A stretch of DNA of 64,000 nt from Azospirillum isscasi (GCF_030849505.1 NZ_JAUJFI010000001.1:101900-165899), one strand, 5' to 3'. Positions 8,640 through 17,869 are shown, counted from the first letter of the stretch. The notes: generated by a model not told the origin, from the letters alone. Numbers and translations are program-made.

Positions 8640-8973
8640 CTTTTTCCCGAGATGACCGCATCGTGGTCGTAATAGCCCCTCCAGGGAGCGGGGAAAAGGG
8701 GTTACCGATAAAAAGCGCACCCCCTCCATTGCGCACTCCCCCGCCGCACCCCTTGGCTTTCCCCGGTGGCGGCGCCGTTCCAGCCGGACGGGTTACCCCC
8801 GATCACCCATTCCCGGCCCGGCCCTCTCCGGTCTTTGGGCGCCCCCTACCCCGGATACCCCCGGCAAGACAGGCCCAACCTTGCGACGATCAAGCTGCGC
8901 GCCTGTTGAAGACGCGCTGCTCTTCAGCCTTTTCCGGCGGCCATCCGATTCAAAGACGGAGATTTTTCTTACA
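8640..8973. other. 334-bp gene-free control region of the NAGGN operon
   Basis: This stretch contains no convincing gene. It is unusually rich in runs of C and G on the plus strand (for example around 8700-8760 and 8810-8870) and presumably holds the promoter and long leader of the osmoprotectant operon. I see no clear -35/-10 pair; the only distinct element is the palindrome at its left edge. Confidence 0.5.
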
Positions 8974-10749
8974 ATGTGCGGCATCAGCGGGGAAATCCGC
9001 TTCGATTCACGCCCGGCCTCCGCGTCCGCGGTCGGCTCGATGACCGAGGCCCTGGCGTTGCGCGGCCCCGATGGGCAAGGCGTCTTCGCCCATGGCCGGC
9101 TGGCCTTCGGCCACCGGCGGCTGAGCATCATCGACCTGTCCGAAGCGGCGCAGCAGCCGATGGTCGATCCAGAGCTCGGCCTCGGCATCGTCTTCAACGG
9201 CTGCATCTACAATTATCCGGAGCTGCGGGCGGCGCTGGAGGCCAAGGGCTACCGCTTCTTCTCGCACGGCGACACCGAAGTCCTGCTGAAAGCCTATCAC
9301 GCCTGGGGCCGCCGCTTCGTCGAGCGGCTCTACGGCATGTTCGCCTTCGCCATCTGGGAACGCGACAGCGGGCGCATCACGCTGGGCCGCGACCGGCTTG
9401 GCATCAAGCCGCTCTACCTGTCGGAGACGGCAGGGCGGCTGCGTTTTGCCTCCACCCTGCCCGCCTTGCTGGCCGGCGGCGACCTCGACACCGGCATCGA
9501 CCCGGTGGCGCTCTACCAGTACATGAGCTTCCACGCCGTCGTCCCGGCGCCGCGGACCATCCTGAAGGGCGTGCGCAAGCTGCCGCCGGCCACGCTGCTG
9601 ACGCTGGAGCCGGACGGGCGCCGCAGCGAGGAGACCTATTGGGAGCCGGTCTTCGGCCCGCAGCCCGGCGACGACCGGATGTCGGAGCGCGACTGGCAGG
9701 ACGCCGTGCTGTCCACCCTGCGCAAGGCGGTGGAGCGGCGGCTGGTCGCCGACGTGCCGGTCGGCGTGCTGTTGTCGGGCGGGCTGGACAGCTCCGTCAT
9801 CGTCGCCCTGTTGGCCGAGGCCGGGCAGACCGGCCTTCAGACCTTCTCCATCGGCTTCGAGACCGTCGGGCAGGAGGCGGGCGACGAGTTCCAGTATTCC
9901 GACCTGATCGCCGAGCGCTTCCGCACCGACCACCACAAGCTGTTCATCGACAGCGGGCGCGCCCTGCCCGCCCTTCAGGACTGCGTGCGGGCGATGTCGG
10001 AACCGATGGTCAGCCACGACGCCATCGGCTTCTTCCTGCTGTCGCAGGAGGTCTCCAGGCATGTGAAGGTGGTGCAGAGCGGCCAGGGCGCCGACGAGAT
10101 CTTCGCCGGCTACCACTGGTACCCGCCGATGATGGAGGCGGCGGACCCGCTGTCCGCCTACGCCCGCGTCTTCTTCGACCGCAACCGCGACGAGATGGCC
10201 GAGGCGCTGAACCCGCAATATCTGGCTGATGAGGACGCGGCCAGCGCCTTCGTCGCCGCCCATTTCGCCCGGCCCGGTGCCGACCGCCCGGTGGACAAGG
10301 CGCTGCGGATCGACACCACGGTCATGCTGGTGGACGACCCGGTGAAGCGGGTGGACAACATGACCATGGCCTGGGGCCTGGAAGGGCGTGTTCCCTTCCT
10401 CGATCACGATCTGGTCGAACTCGCCGCCCGCGTCCCGCCGGAGTTGAAGCTGCGCGGCGGCGGCAAACACGTCCTGAAGGAGGCCGCGCGGCAGGTCGTC
10501 CCCGCCGCCGTGATCGACCGGCCCAAGGGCTATTTCCCGGTGCCGGCGCTGAAATACCTGCGCGGCCCCTATCTGGAGCTGGTCCGCGACGTGCTGAAGC
10601 AGCCCGCCGCGCGGGAGCGCGCGCTGTTCCAACCGGCCTATCTGGACCGCCTGTTCCACGATCCGGAGTCCCATATCACGCCGCTTCGCGGGTCGAAGCT
10701 CTGGCAGGCCGCCCTGCTGGAATTCTGGCTGCAAACCCACGGGATCTGA
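8974..10749 (+). CDS. asnO: N-acetylglutaminylglutamine amidotransferase (asparagine-synthase-like)
   Basis: 591 residues. It starts MCGISGE, giving the N-terminal nucleophile Cys2 of a class II glutaminase domain (about 1-200, with RGPDGQG, NGCIYNY, HGDTEV). The synthetase domain has the PP-loop LLSGGLDSSVIVALL and FSIGFE. It amidates N-acetylglutaminylglutamine to NAGGN, a dipeptide osmoprotectant, in the cytoplasm. The call rests on its place as first of the conserved trio (amidotransferase, GNAT/ATP-grasp, M42 peptidase) that makes NAGGN in rhizobia and pseudomonads. Alone it would be called AsnB-like. The upstream in-frame extension to 8881 does not look coding. Confidence 0.92.
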   Translation: MCGISGEIRFDSRPASASAVGSMTEALALRGPDGQGVFAHGRLAFGHRRLSIIDLSEAAQQPMVDPELGLGIVFNGCIYNYPELRAALEAKGYRFFSHGDTEVLLKAYHAWGRRFVERLYGMFAFAIWERDSGRITLGRDRLGIKPLYLSETAGRLRFASTLPALLAGGDLDTGIDPVALYQYMSFHAVVPAPRTILKGVRKLPPATLLTLEPDGRRSEETYWEPVFGPQPGDDRMSERDWQDAVLSTLRKAVERRLVADVPVGVLLSGGLDSSVIVALLAEAGQTGLQTFSIGFETVGQEAGDEFQYSDLIAERFRTDHHKLFIDSGRALPALQDCVRAMSEPMVSHDAIGFFLLSQEVSRHVKVVQSGQGADEIFAGYHWYPPMMEAADPLSAYARVFFDRNRDEMAEALNPQYLADEDAASAFVAAHFARPGADRPVDKALRIDTTVMLVDDPVKRVDNMTMAWGLEGRVPFLDHDLVELAARVPPELKLRGGGKHVLKEAARQVVPAAVIDRPKGYFPVPALKYLRGPYLELVRDVLKQPAARERALFQPAYLDRLFHDPESHITPLRGSKLWQAALLEFWLQTHGI

Positions 10750-10759
10750 ACACCGCAAG

Positions 10760-12550
10760 ATGACGATGATACAGAACCGCAACGAGACGTCCTTCCGCAT
10801 CGAACGCGCCCTGGTGTCCGCCTTGATGGACGAGGCCGCGCCGCGCCCGAGCCGCCGGACGGGGGCGGGAACCGGGCCGACGCCGCGCGCCGTGGTGAAT
10901 TGCGGCTGGGGCCGCCTGCTGTTCGCCCACACCTTCCCCGACGTTGGCGAACTGATCGCGGCGATGCGGCAGGAAGGGCCGGGACGGCGCGACATCGCGC
11001 TGTATCTGGAGGACCCGCATGTGGCGCTGGCCCAGGCGCCGACCGAGCTGTTCCTCGACCCCTCCCACACCTACCGCCTGCGGCTGGCCGGGTTCCGACC
11101 GGGCATCGAGACGCGCGGCTTCACCATCGAGAAGCCGCGCCGCCGCCAGGACGCCGACGCCGTGAACCGCATCTACGGCGCCCGCGGCATGGTCACCATG
11201 GACCCGGAATTCTGGTGGGCGGAGCGCGACAGCCGCGTGCTGACCCACCTGATCGCCACCGATCCGGTCAGCGGGGCGGTCATCGGCTCGGTCACCGGGG
11301 TGGACCACGCCCGCGCCTTCAAGGACCCGCAGAACGGTTCCTCCCTCTGGTGTCTGGCGGTCGACCCGCAAGCCGCCTATCCCGGCATCGGCGAGGCGCT
11401 GGTCCGCGCGCTGGCGGAGCATTTCCGGGAGCGCGGGCGCAGCTTCATGGATCTGTCGGTCCTGCACGACAACGCCAACGCCATCGCGCTTTATGAAAAG
11501 CTGGGCTTCCGGCGGGTGCCGGTCTTCGCGCTGAAGACCAAGAACCCGATCAACGAGAAGCTGTTCGCCGGTCCGGCGGTGGAGGCCAGCCTCAACCCCT
11601 ACGCCATGATCATCATCAACGAGGCCCGGCGCCGCGGCATCGGGGTGGAGGTGGTGGACGCGGACTCCAACCTGTTCCGCCTCAGCTTGGGCGGGCGCAG
11701 CATCCTGTGCCGCGAAAGCCTCAGCGAACTGACCTCGGCGGTGGCGCTGTTCCGCTGCGACGACAAGGCGGTGACCCGGCGCACGCTGCTGCGGGCGGGG
11801 CTGTCCGTCCCGGACCAGATGACCGCCGGCGGCATGGACGACAACGCCGCCTTCCTGGAACGCCACGGCAGCGTCGTGGTCAAGCCCGCCCGCGGCGAGC
11901 AGGGCCAGGGCATCACCGTGGACGTGCGCGACGCGGAAACCCTGTCCTGGGCCATCGGCAAGGCCCGGACGGTCTGCGACACGGTGCTGCTGGAGCGGTT
12001 CGTTCAGGGCCAGGACGTGCGCATCCTGGTCATCGATCACCGCGTGGTCGCCGCCGCGGTCCGCCGTCCGGCGGAGATCGTCGGCACCGGCGACCGCAAG
12101 ATCGCCCAGCTCATCGAGGCGCAGAGCCGCCGCCGCGCCGCCGCCACCGGCGGGGAAAGCCGCATCCCGATGGACGATGAAACGGAACGCTGCGTGCGCG
12201 ACGCCGGTTTCTCCATGGACTCGGTCCTTCCGGAGGGGCAGGCGCTGGCCGTGCGCAAGACGGCCAACCTGCATACGGGCGGCACGCTGCACGACATCAC
12301 CGACCGCCTGCACCACCGCGTGGTGGAAGCGGCGGTGGAGGCGGCGCGCGCCCTCGACATTCCGGTGGTCGGGCTGGATCTCCTGATCCCCGACCTGCTG
12401 GGGTCCGACTACGCGATCATCGAGGCGAACGAGCGGCCCGGCCTTGCCAACCACGAACCGCAGCCCACCGCCGAACGCTTCCTCGATCTTCTTTTCCCCT
12501 ATTCCGCGCCCTATTCGGCGCCCTATTCGGCGAACGATCCGCGGGCGTGA
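10760..12550 (+). CDS. ngg: N-acetylglutaminylglutamine synthetase (GNAT + ATP-grasp fusion)
   Basis: 596 residues. The N-terminal half is a GNAT acetyltransferase (about 100-260, with AAYPGIGEALVRALAEHF and LHDNANAIALYEKLGF). The C-terminal half is an ATP-grasp ligase like cyanophycin synthetase (GSVVVKPARGEQGQGITV, LLERFVQGQDVRILVIDHRVVAA, IIEANERPGL). Together they join two glutamines and N-acetylate the product, the precursor that AsnO amidates. The gap to asnO is 10 bases. The C-terminus ends with three copies of PYSA from a 12-base tandem repeat, an addition beyond the conserved fold. Confidence 0.93.
   Translation: MTMIQNRNETSFRIERALVSALMDEAAPRPSRRTGAGTGPTPRAVVNCGWGRLLFAHTFPDVGELIAAMRQEGPGRRDIALYLEDPHVALAQAPTELFLDPSHTYRLRLAGFRPGIETRGFTIEKPRRRQDADAVNRIYGARGMVTMDPEFWWAERDSRVLTHLIATDPVSGAVIGSVTGVDHARAFKDPQNGSSLWCLAVDPQAAYPGIGEALVRALAEHFRERGRSFMDLSVLHDNANAIALYEKLGFRRVPVFALKTKNPINEKLFAGPAVEASLNPYAMIIINEARRRGIGVEVVDADSNLFRLSLGGRSILCRESLSELTSAVALFRCDDKAVTRRTLLRAGLSVPDQMTAGGMDDNAAFLERHGSVVVKPARGEQGQGITVDVRDAETLSWAIGKARTVCDTVLLERFVQGQDVRILVIDHRVVAAAVRRPAEIVGTGDRKIAQLIEAQSRRRAAATGGESRIPMDDETERCVRDAGFSMDSVLPEGQALAVRKTANLHTGGTLHDITDRLHHRVVEAAVEAARALDIPVVGLDLLIPDLLGSDYAIIEANERPGLANHEPQPTAERFLDLLFPYSAPYSAPYSANDPRA
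12497..12532 (+). repeat. 12-base in-frame tandem repeat at ngg 3' end
   Basis: Three copies of CCCTATTCGGCG (the first has a TCC codon) encode PYSA-PYSA-PYSA just before the stop codon. Copy number changes here would lengthen or shorten the tail without a frameshift. Confidence 0.85.
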
Positions 12551-12567
12551 TGCGTGCAGGAGGTGGC

Positions 12568-13731
12568 ATGGAGCAGGCAGCCTTGACGCGGACCGGGATC
12601 GTCTGCCCGGTCATCGACATGGAGTATCTGACCGGCCTTCTCCGCCGCCTGCTGGAGATCCCGAGCCCGACCGGATACACCGACCAGATCGTGCATTTCT
12701 GCGGCGACGAACTGCACCGTCTGGGCATTCCCTTCGAGCTGACCCGGCGCGGCGCCATCCGCGCCGATCTGGCGGGGCGGCAATACAGTCCCGACCGCGC
12801 CGTGGTCGCCCATCTCGACACGCTGGGCGCCCAGGTGAAAATGCTGAAGCCGAACGGGCGGCTGGAGGTCGTGCCCATCGGCACATGGTCGGCGCGCTTC
12901 GCGGAAGGGGCGCGCTGCACCGTCTTCACCGACAAGGGCAGCTACCGCGGCACCATCCTGCCGCTGAAGGCGTCCGGCCACACCTTCAACGAGGAGATCG
13001 ACAGCCAGCCGGTGGCCTGGACCAACCTGGAGATCCGGGTGGACGCCCGCTGCGAGACGCTGGAGGAGCTGTGCGGCCACGGCTTCAACATCGGCGACTT
13101 CGTGGCCATCGACCCGCAGCCGGAGTTCGACGCCGGCGGCTTCATCAATTCCCGCCACCTCGACGACAAGGCCGGCGTGGCGGTGATCTTCGCCGCGGCC
13201 AAGGCCATCCTCGACGCCAAGCTGCCGCTGCCGGTGGACTGCCACCTGCTGCTGACCATCTCGGAGGAGGTCGGGTCCGGCGCCTCGTCGGTGCTGCACA
13301 AGGACGTGGCGGAGATGGTGACCATCGACAACGGCACCACCGCCATGGGCCAGAACAGCCGCGAGTTCGGCGTGACCGTCGCCATGGCCGACAGCACCGG
13401 CCCCTTCGATTATCACCTGACGCACAAGCTGCTGTCGCTGTGCCGGGACCATGACATCGAGCACCAGCGGGATGTCTTCCGCTATTACCGCTGCGACAGC
13501 GCCGCCGCCATCGAGGCCGGCAACGACATCCGCACGGCCCTGGTCTGCTTCGGCATCGACAGCTCCCACGGCTACGAGCGCATCCACGCGGACTCGCTGC
13601 GCTCGCTGGCCGAACTGATCGCCCTCTACATGCAGAGCGACGTCGCGATTCCGCGCGACCGTGTCGGCATGGGACCGATGGGCGCCTTCCCCTGGCAGCC
13701 CACCGCCCCCGCGGCGGTTCCGGAGGAATAG
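12568..13731 (+). CDS. M42-like peptidase of the NAGGN osmoprotectant system
   Basis: 387 residues of the M42 zinc aminopeptidase type: VVAHLDTLGAQ, FINSRHLDDKAGVAVIFAA and LTISEEVGSGAS provide metal ligands and the catalytic Glu. It is the third member of the NAGGN trio; a role in turnover of the dipeptide is proposed from context but I cannot show it. AGGAGG sits before the ATG at 12568; in-frame starts at 12547 and 12550 overlap the ngg stop and would also give translational coupling. The gene converges on the IclR gene, leaving 15 bases between stops. Confidence 0.88.
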   Translation: MEQAALTRTGIVCPVIDMEYLTGLLRRLLEIPSPTGYTDQIVHFCGDELHRLGIPFELTRRGAIRADLAGRQYSPDRAVVAHLDTLGAQVKMLKPNGRLEVVPIGTWSARFAEGARCTVFTDKGSYRGTILPLKASGHTFNEEIDSQPVAWTNLEIRVDARCETLEELCGHGFNIGDFVAIDPQPEFDAGGFINSRHLDDKAGVAVIFAAAKAILDAKLPLPVDCHLLLTISEEVGSGASSVLHKDVAEMVTIDNGTTAMGQNSREFGVTVAMADSTGPFDYHLTHKLLSLCRDHDIEHQRDVFRYYRCDSAAAIEAGNDIRTALVCFGIDSSHGYERIHADSLRSLAELIALYMQSDVAIPRDRVGMGPMGAFPWQPTAPAAVPEE

Positions 13732-13746
13732 CCGGCGGACCGTGCC

Positions 13747-14535
13747 TCAGCCCCGCGGCAGGTAGCCGAGCTGGTGCGAGATCGCGTCCGCCGTCTCCAC
13801 CACCTTGGCCCGCAGATGGTCGAGCGTGGCGGGCTGGTCCATCACGGCGCTGGGGCCGGACAGGTTGATGGCGGCGATGACCTCCCCGCGGTGGTCGCGG
13901 ATCGCCGCGGCGATGGCGACGATCCCCGACACGAAGGAGGAGCGGTTCATCGTCCAGCCGCGCTTGCGGTCCTCCGCCACCTCCTGGATCAGCGAGGTCA
14001 GCGTGACCGCGGTGGTGTCGCTGTAGCGGTCCAGCCGCACGCCGGTGTAGAGCTGCGCGATCGCCTCGTCGCCGAGCCCGCTCAGCAGCATCCGGCCCAT
14101 CGCGGTGGCGTGGGCCGGCAGGCGGTAGCCGACCGCGATGTTGCTGGACAGCGTCATGTGCGAGTGGGCGCGGTAGACGTAGACGATTTCCGTCCCGTCG
14201 CGCACCGCCATGTGGGCCGAGATCTGCGTGCTGTCGCGCAGCCCGTCGATGTAGGGGATCGCCACCTCGATCCCGTCCAGCCCCGACAGGTAATGGTAGC
14301 CGAGCTGCATCGACCGCGGCGCCAGCCGGTAGGACTTGCCGTCCCCCGCCCGCCCGATGTAGCCGAGATGCTCCAGCGTGAAGACCAGCCGGTAGGCCGA
14401 GGCCCGCCCGATCCCCAGCGCCTTGGCGATGTCGGTCAGGGACAGCGTCCGGCGCTGCGGCGTGAACAGCTCCAGGATGGCCAGCCCGCGTTGCAGCGCC
14501 GGGGCGATGTAGGTGTTCGGATCGGTCTCGCTCAT
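13747..14535 (-). CDS. IclR family transcriptional regulator
   Basis: 262 residues. Residues about 8-75 are the IclR winged helix (RGLAILELFTPQRRTLSLTDIAKALGIGRASAYRLVFTLEHLGYI). Residues 80-260 are the IclR effector domain (AVRDGTEIVYVYRAHSHM, LPAHATAMGRMLLSGL, GIVAIAAAIRDHRGEVIAAINLSGP). The start overlaps the hutF stop by 4 bases (ATGA), so it is the last gene of hutG-hutF-iclR and probably controls it. Two matching palindromes in the hutG/transporter control region are its likely operators. The effector is plausibly a histidine-pathway intermediate. Confidence 0.9.
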   Translation of the reverse strand: MSETDPNTYIAPALQRGLAILELFTPQRRTLSLTDIAKALGIGRASAYRLVFTLEHLGYIGRAGDGKSYRLAPRSMQLGYHYLSGLDGIEVAIPYIDGLRDSTQISAHMAVRDGTEIVYVYRAHSHMTLSSNIAVGYRLPAHATAMGRMLLSGLGDEAIAQLYTGVRLDRYSDTTAVTLTSLIQEVAEDRKRGWTMNRSSFVSGIVAIAAAIRDHRGEVIAAINLSGPSAVMDQPATLDHLRAKVVETADAISHQLGYLPRG

Positions 14536-15929
14536 GTGTCCCGGCGCAACCCCTCGATGGCGCGCCGGTAGGCGGCCCGGATGGCGTCCTCCCGGACGTG
14601 GCGGCCCTCGCGCACCACGGTCCGCCCCGCGGCGACCACGTCGCGCACGGCGTGCCCGTCGCTTGCGAAGACATACGCGTCGAGGAGGCTGTCGTCGGCG
14701 CGAGAAAGCAGTTTCGGGTTGTCGGCGTCAAGCACCACGAGATCGGCGGGCTGGCCCACCCGGATGCCGCCGCCCGCCACCGGCTGTCCCAGCGCCTGCG
14801 CGCCGCCGGACAGCGCAGCCCGGTACAGGCCGCCGCCGATGGACGGGCCGTCCCCGGCGCGCAGCACGTTGCGCCGCCGCTGCACCAGCCGCTGGCCGTA
14901 TTCCAGAATGCGCAGCTCCTCCGCCGCCGACACGCTGATGTGGCTGTCCGATCCGACGCCGAACCGCCCGCCCTGCGCCAGGAAGGGAATGGCGGGGAAC
15001 AGCCCGTCGCCCAGGTTGGCCTCCGTCGTCGGGCAGAGGCCGGCGACGGCTCCGCTCGCCGCCAGCCCGTCCACCTCCGCCGGGGTCAGGTGCGTGGCGT
15101 GGACGAGGCACCAGCGCGGCCCCACCGGGGCGTTCTCCAGCAGCCATTCCACCGGGCGCCTGCCGCTCCAGGCGACGCAGTCGTCCACCTCCGCCGTCTG
15201 CTCGGCGATGTGGATGTGGATGGGCGCGCCGGGGTCGAGCGCGTCGAGACCGGCCAGCGCATCGCGCATCTCCTCCAGCGTCACCGCGCGCAGGGAATGC
15301 AGGGCGAGCCCGACGCGGCGGCCCGCCCGCTCCGCGCCCATCGCCCCTTGCATGGTCGAGACGATGGACAGCAGCCCGTCCACGTCGTTGATGAAGCGCT
15401 TCTGCCCGTCGGACGGCGGTTTTCCGCCGAAACCGCTGTGGGCGTAGAGCACCGGCAGATGGGTCAGCCCGATCCCCGCCGTGTCGGCGGCGGCGAGGAT
15501 GCGGCGCGACATCTCCGCCCGGTCGGCGTAGGGCCGCCCGTCCGCGTCGTGGTGGAGGTAGTGGAACTCCGCCACCGCCGTGTAGCCCTGCTTCGCCATC
15601 TCCATGTAGAGCAGCGCCGCGACGGCCTCCGCCGCCTCGGGCGTCATGCGGCGGACGAAGCCGTACATGGCCTCGCGCCACGTCCAGAAGCTGTCCTCCG
15701 CGGGGCCGGCGTGCTCCGCCAGCCCGGCCATGGCGCGCTGGAAGGCGTGGCTGTGCAGGTTCGGCATGCCGGGGATCACCGGCCCGGCGGCCTGCGGCAG
15801 ACCGTTCGCCGCCGCGTCCCGCTCCACCGCGGTCAGCGTCCCCCGCGCGTCGAAGCGCAGCGCCACGTTCGAGGCCCAGCCCTCGGGCAGCAGCGCCCGC
15901 CCGCAAAAAAGCCCGCTCATGCCGTCCAT
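14532..15929 (-). CDS. hutF: formimidoylglutamate deiminase
   Basis: 465 residues of the amidohydrolase superfamily. Metal and catalytic motifs are visible: PGMPNLHSHAFQRAM (HxH), ALHSLRAV, HIHIAEQTAEV and GVGSDSHIS. HutF converts N-formimino-L-glutamate to N-formyl-L-glutamate in the five-step histidine pathway; HutG, encoded directly upstream, takes the next step, which strongly supports the call. The ATG at 15929 has GGAGG at ideal spacing. A longer start at 15962 would overlap hutG by 22 bases. hutH, hutU and hutI are absent from this window. Confidence 0.92.
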   Translation of the reverse strand: MDGMSGLFCGRALLPEGWASNVALRFDARGTLTAVERDAAANGLPQAAGPVIPGMPNLHSHAFQRAMAGLAEHAGPAEDSFWTWREAMYGFVRRMTPEAAEAVAALLYMEMAKQGYTAVAEFHYLHHDADGRPYADRAEMSRRILAAADTAGIGLTHLPVLYAHSGFGGKPPSDGQKRFINDVDGLLSIVSTMQGAMGAERAGRRVGLALHSLRAVTLEEMRDALAGLDALDPGAPIHIHIAEQTAEVDDCVAWSGRRPVEWLLENAPVGPRWCLVHATHLTPAEVDGLAASGAVAGLCPTTEANLGDGLFPAIPFLAQGGRFGVGSDSHISVSAAEELRILEYGQRLVQRRRNVLRAGDGPSIGGGLYRAALSGGAQALGQPVAGGGIRVGQPADLVVLDADNPKLLSRADDSLLDAYVFASDGHAVRDVVAAGRTVVREGRHVREDAIRAAYRRAIEGLRRDT

Positions 15930-15940
15930 CGCCGCCTCCG

Positions 15941-16741
15941 TCACGCCCGGTCCTCCGCCCAATCCAACATAGCTTCGACGAACCGCCGCAGATGCGGGCG
16001 GACCCGCGCGGCGCGCTCCCCGGCAAAGGCGAAGGGCGCATCCTCGTTCATGTAGGTCACCTGCGCCATCTCAAGCTGCACGGCGTGCCAGTTCTCATCC
16101 GGGCGCCCGAAATGGCGGGTGATGTGGCCGCCCTTGAAGCGCCCGTCGCGCACATGGGTGAAGCCGTCCGCTCCGGCGGCGTCGCAGACGGCCTTCAACC
16201 GGTCGCTCAGGGCGGGGTCGAGGCTGCGCCCCTCGTTGGTGCCGATGTTCAGGTCGGGCAGCCGCCCGTCGAACAGCCGCGGCACGGCGGAGCGGATGGA
16301 ATGGGCGTCGAACAGGACCGCGCGCCCGAACCGGTCGCGCAGCCGGGTCATCTCCGCCGTGATGGCGTCGTGATAGGGCGTCCAGTAGCGGGCGATCCGC
16401 TCCGCCACCTCCGCCGAGTCGGGCTCGGCGCCCGGCTGGTACAGCGGCGTCCCGTCGAACAGGGTGGTGGGGCACAGGCCGGTGGTGGCACCGCTGTAAA
16501 GCGGCGTGTCGTTGCTGGGGCGGTTCAGATCGACGACGTAGCGCGAAAAGCGCGCCTGGATCACCCCGACGCCAAGCTCCTCCAGGAAATCGTAGAGCCG
16601 CGGCAGGTGCCAGTCCGTGTCGGGCAGTCCCTGCGCCGCCGGCACCAGCCGGCCGACGAATCCGTCCGGCAGCGCGGTGCCGGCGTGGGGCAGGCTGACC
16701 AGCACCGGACGGCGCGCGGCGCGGAACCCGAAGACCTCCAT
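15941..16741 (-). CDS. hutG: N-formylglutamate deformylase
   Basis: 266 residues of the N-formylglutamate amidohydrolase family: VSLPHAGTALP, DTDWHLPRLYDF, RYVVDLNRP, LFDAHSIRS and FKGGHITRHFG are conserved zinc-ligand and catalytic segments. It releases formate from N-formyl-L-glutamate to give glutamate. The ATG at 16741 follows GGGGAGAGAGG. It is first of the hutG-hutF-iclR transcript, divergent from the amino-acid ABC transporter. A 16-bp palindrome sits 23 bases before the start codon. Confidence 0.92.
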   Translation of the reverse strand: MEVFGFRAARRPVLVSLPHAGTALPDGFVGRLVPAAQGLPDTDWHLPRLYDFLEELGVGVIQARFSRYVVDLNRPSNDTPLYSGATTGLCPTTLFDGTPLYQPGAEPDSAEVAERIARYWTPYHDAITAEMTRLRDRFGRAVLFDAHSIRSAVPRLFDGRLPDLNIGTNEGRSLDPALSDRLKAVCDAAGADGFTHVRDGRFKGGHITRHFGRPDENWHAVQLEMAQVTYMNEDAPFAFAGERAARVRPHLRRFVEAMLDWAEDRA

Positions 16742-16764
16742 ACCCTCTCTCCCCTGCGACATCT

Positions 16765-16780
16765 GTTTTGTCTGCAAAAC
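16765..16780. promoter_or_regulatory. palindromic operator candidate 1 (hut side)
   Basis: GTTTTGTCTGCAAAAC: 6-bp arms around 4 bases. It shares GTTTT-N6-AAAAC with the site at 16923-16938. The spacing and the IclR gene in the operon suggest an IclR operator overlapping the hutG promoter. Confidence 0.6.
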
Positions 16781-16891
16781 TTTCAGCATCCCTGTTGTCG
16801 CCCCACCGGCACCCCGCCGCGAGCGCGGTGTGGAACCGCAACGCCGGCGTTGCCATAAGGCGTCCGTCATGCTCCAGTATGACAAACGGCG

Positions 16892-16920
16892 TTGACGCAG
16901 CTGTTTTCCCTGGGCAACAT
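16892..16920 (+). promoter_or_regulatory. possible sigma-70-type promoter for the ABC transporter
   Basis: TTGACG at 16892-16897, a 17-base spacer, then CAACAT at 16915-16920. The -35 is good and the -10 is poor. The operator candidate at 16923 begins just after it, where it would block initiation. Confidence 0.35.
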
Positions 16921-16922
16921 AT

Positions 16923-16938
16923 GTTTTATAGGCAAAAC
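16923..16938. promoter_or_regulatory. palindromic operator candidate 2 (transporter side)
   Basis: GTTTTATAGGCAAAAC shares GTTTT-N6-AAAAC with the site at 16765-16780 and lies about 90 bases before the substrate-binding-protein gene. The pair ties the hut operon and the transporter to one regulator. Confidence 0.6.
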
Positions 16939-17028
16939 ACGGCGCTGCCAAGCCGGTCGCTGCGCAGGGGCTCCTCCCGGCCTTCGGACATGGCAACGCG
17001 GGCGCAACGAACAGGGAAAAGCTGATCC

Positions 17029-17838
17029 ATGAAGCCCATTGGGAAGTCCATCGGTAAGTTTCTCGCCGCCGCCACCTTCGCCGCCGCCGCGGTCGTCACC
17101 GTGGTCGGCGCCGGCTCCGTCCCGGCGCGCGCCCAGGACGCGGTGATCGCCTCCATCAAGCAGAACGGCACCTTCCGCGTCGGCGTGGACGCCACCTTCG
17201 CGCCCTTCGAATTCTCGCAGGACGGCAAGAAGACCGGCTTCGACATCGAGCTGGTCGAGGCCATCGCCAAGGAGCTGGGCGCCACCAAGGGCGTCGAGTG
17301 GGTGGACATCGACTTCAAGGGCCTGATCCCCGGCCTGCTCGCCAACCGCTTCGACATGATCGCCTCGGCCATGTACATCACCGAGGAGCGCCGCAAGGTC
17401 GTCGGCTTCTCCGACACCTACTATCCGGGCGGCCTCGTCATCATGGTCAAGGCGAACAACACCGCCGTGAAGGGTCCGTCCGACCTCGAAGGCAAGACCG
17501 CCGCCGTGCAGATCGGCACCAAGTCGGTCGCCCACCTGAAGGAGCACTTCCCCAAGACGAAGATTGTCGAGGTGGAGACCAACGCCGAGATGTTCGGGCA
17601 GGTCGAGACGGGCCGCACCGACGTTGCGGTGACCGGCAAGCCCGCCGCCAAGCTCTACGCCCAGACCCACCCGACCGTGAAGGTGCTGGACGAGCAGCTC
17701 ACCACCGAAGACTACGGCTTCGCCATGCGCAAGGAAAACACCGAGCTGGTGACCAAGGTGAACGCCGCCATCGCCAAGCTGAAGGCCGACGGCACCTATC
17801 AGAAGCTCGTGGACAAGTGGTTCGAAGCCAAGAAGTGA
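17029..17838 (+). CDS. amino-acid ABC transporter, periplasmic binding protein
   Basis: 269 residues. A Sec signal peptide (cleavage near VPARAQDA) is followed by the SBP_bac_3 fold: GTFRVGVDATFAPFEFSQDGKKTGFDIELVEAIAKELG, FKGLIPGLLANRFDMIASAMYITEERRKVVGFSDTYY and the C-terminal DGTYQKLVDKWFEAKK. These are typical of binding proteins for polar amino acids such as His, Arg, Gln or ectoine-like compounds. Permease and ATPase genes follow. Divergence from hutGF with shared palindromes suggests histidine or a pathway intermediate (urocanate or formyl-/formimino-glutamate), which is an inference. Confidence 0.9.
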   Translation: MKPIGKSIGKFLAAATFAAAAVVTVVGAGSVPARAQDAVIASIKQNGTFRVGVDATFAPFEFSQDGKKTGFDIELVEAIAKELGATKGVEWVDIDFKGLIPGLLANRFDMIASAMYITEERRKVVGFSDTYYPGGLVIMVKANNTAVKGPSDLEGKTAAVQIGTKSVAHLKEHFPKTKIVEVETNAEMFGQVETGRTDVAVTGKPAAKLYAQTHPTVKVLDEQLTTEDYGFAMRKENTELVTKVNAAIAKLKADGTYQKLVDKWFEAKK

Positions 17839-17869
17839 TTGTTATTTTTGTGAACGGAGGACCCCTCCC

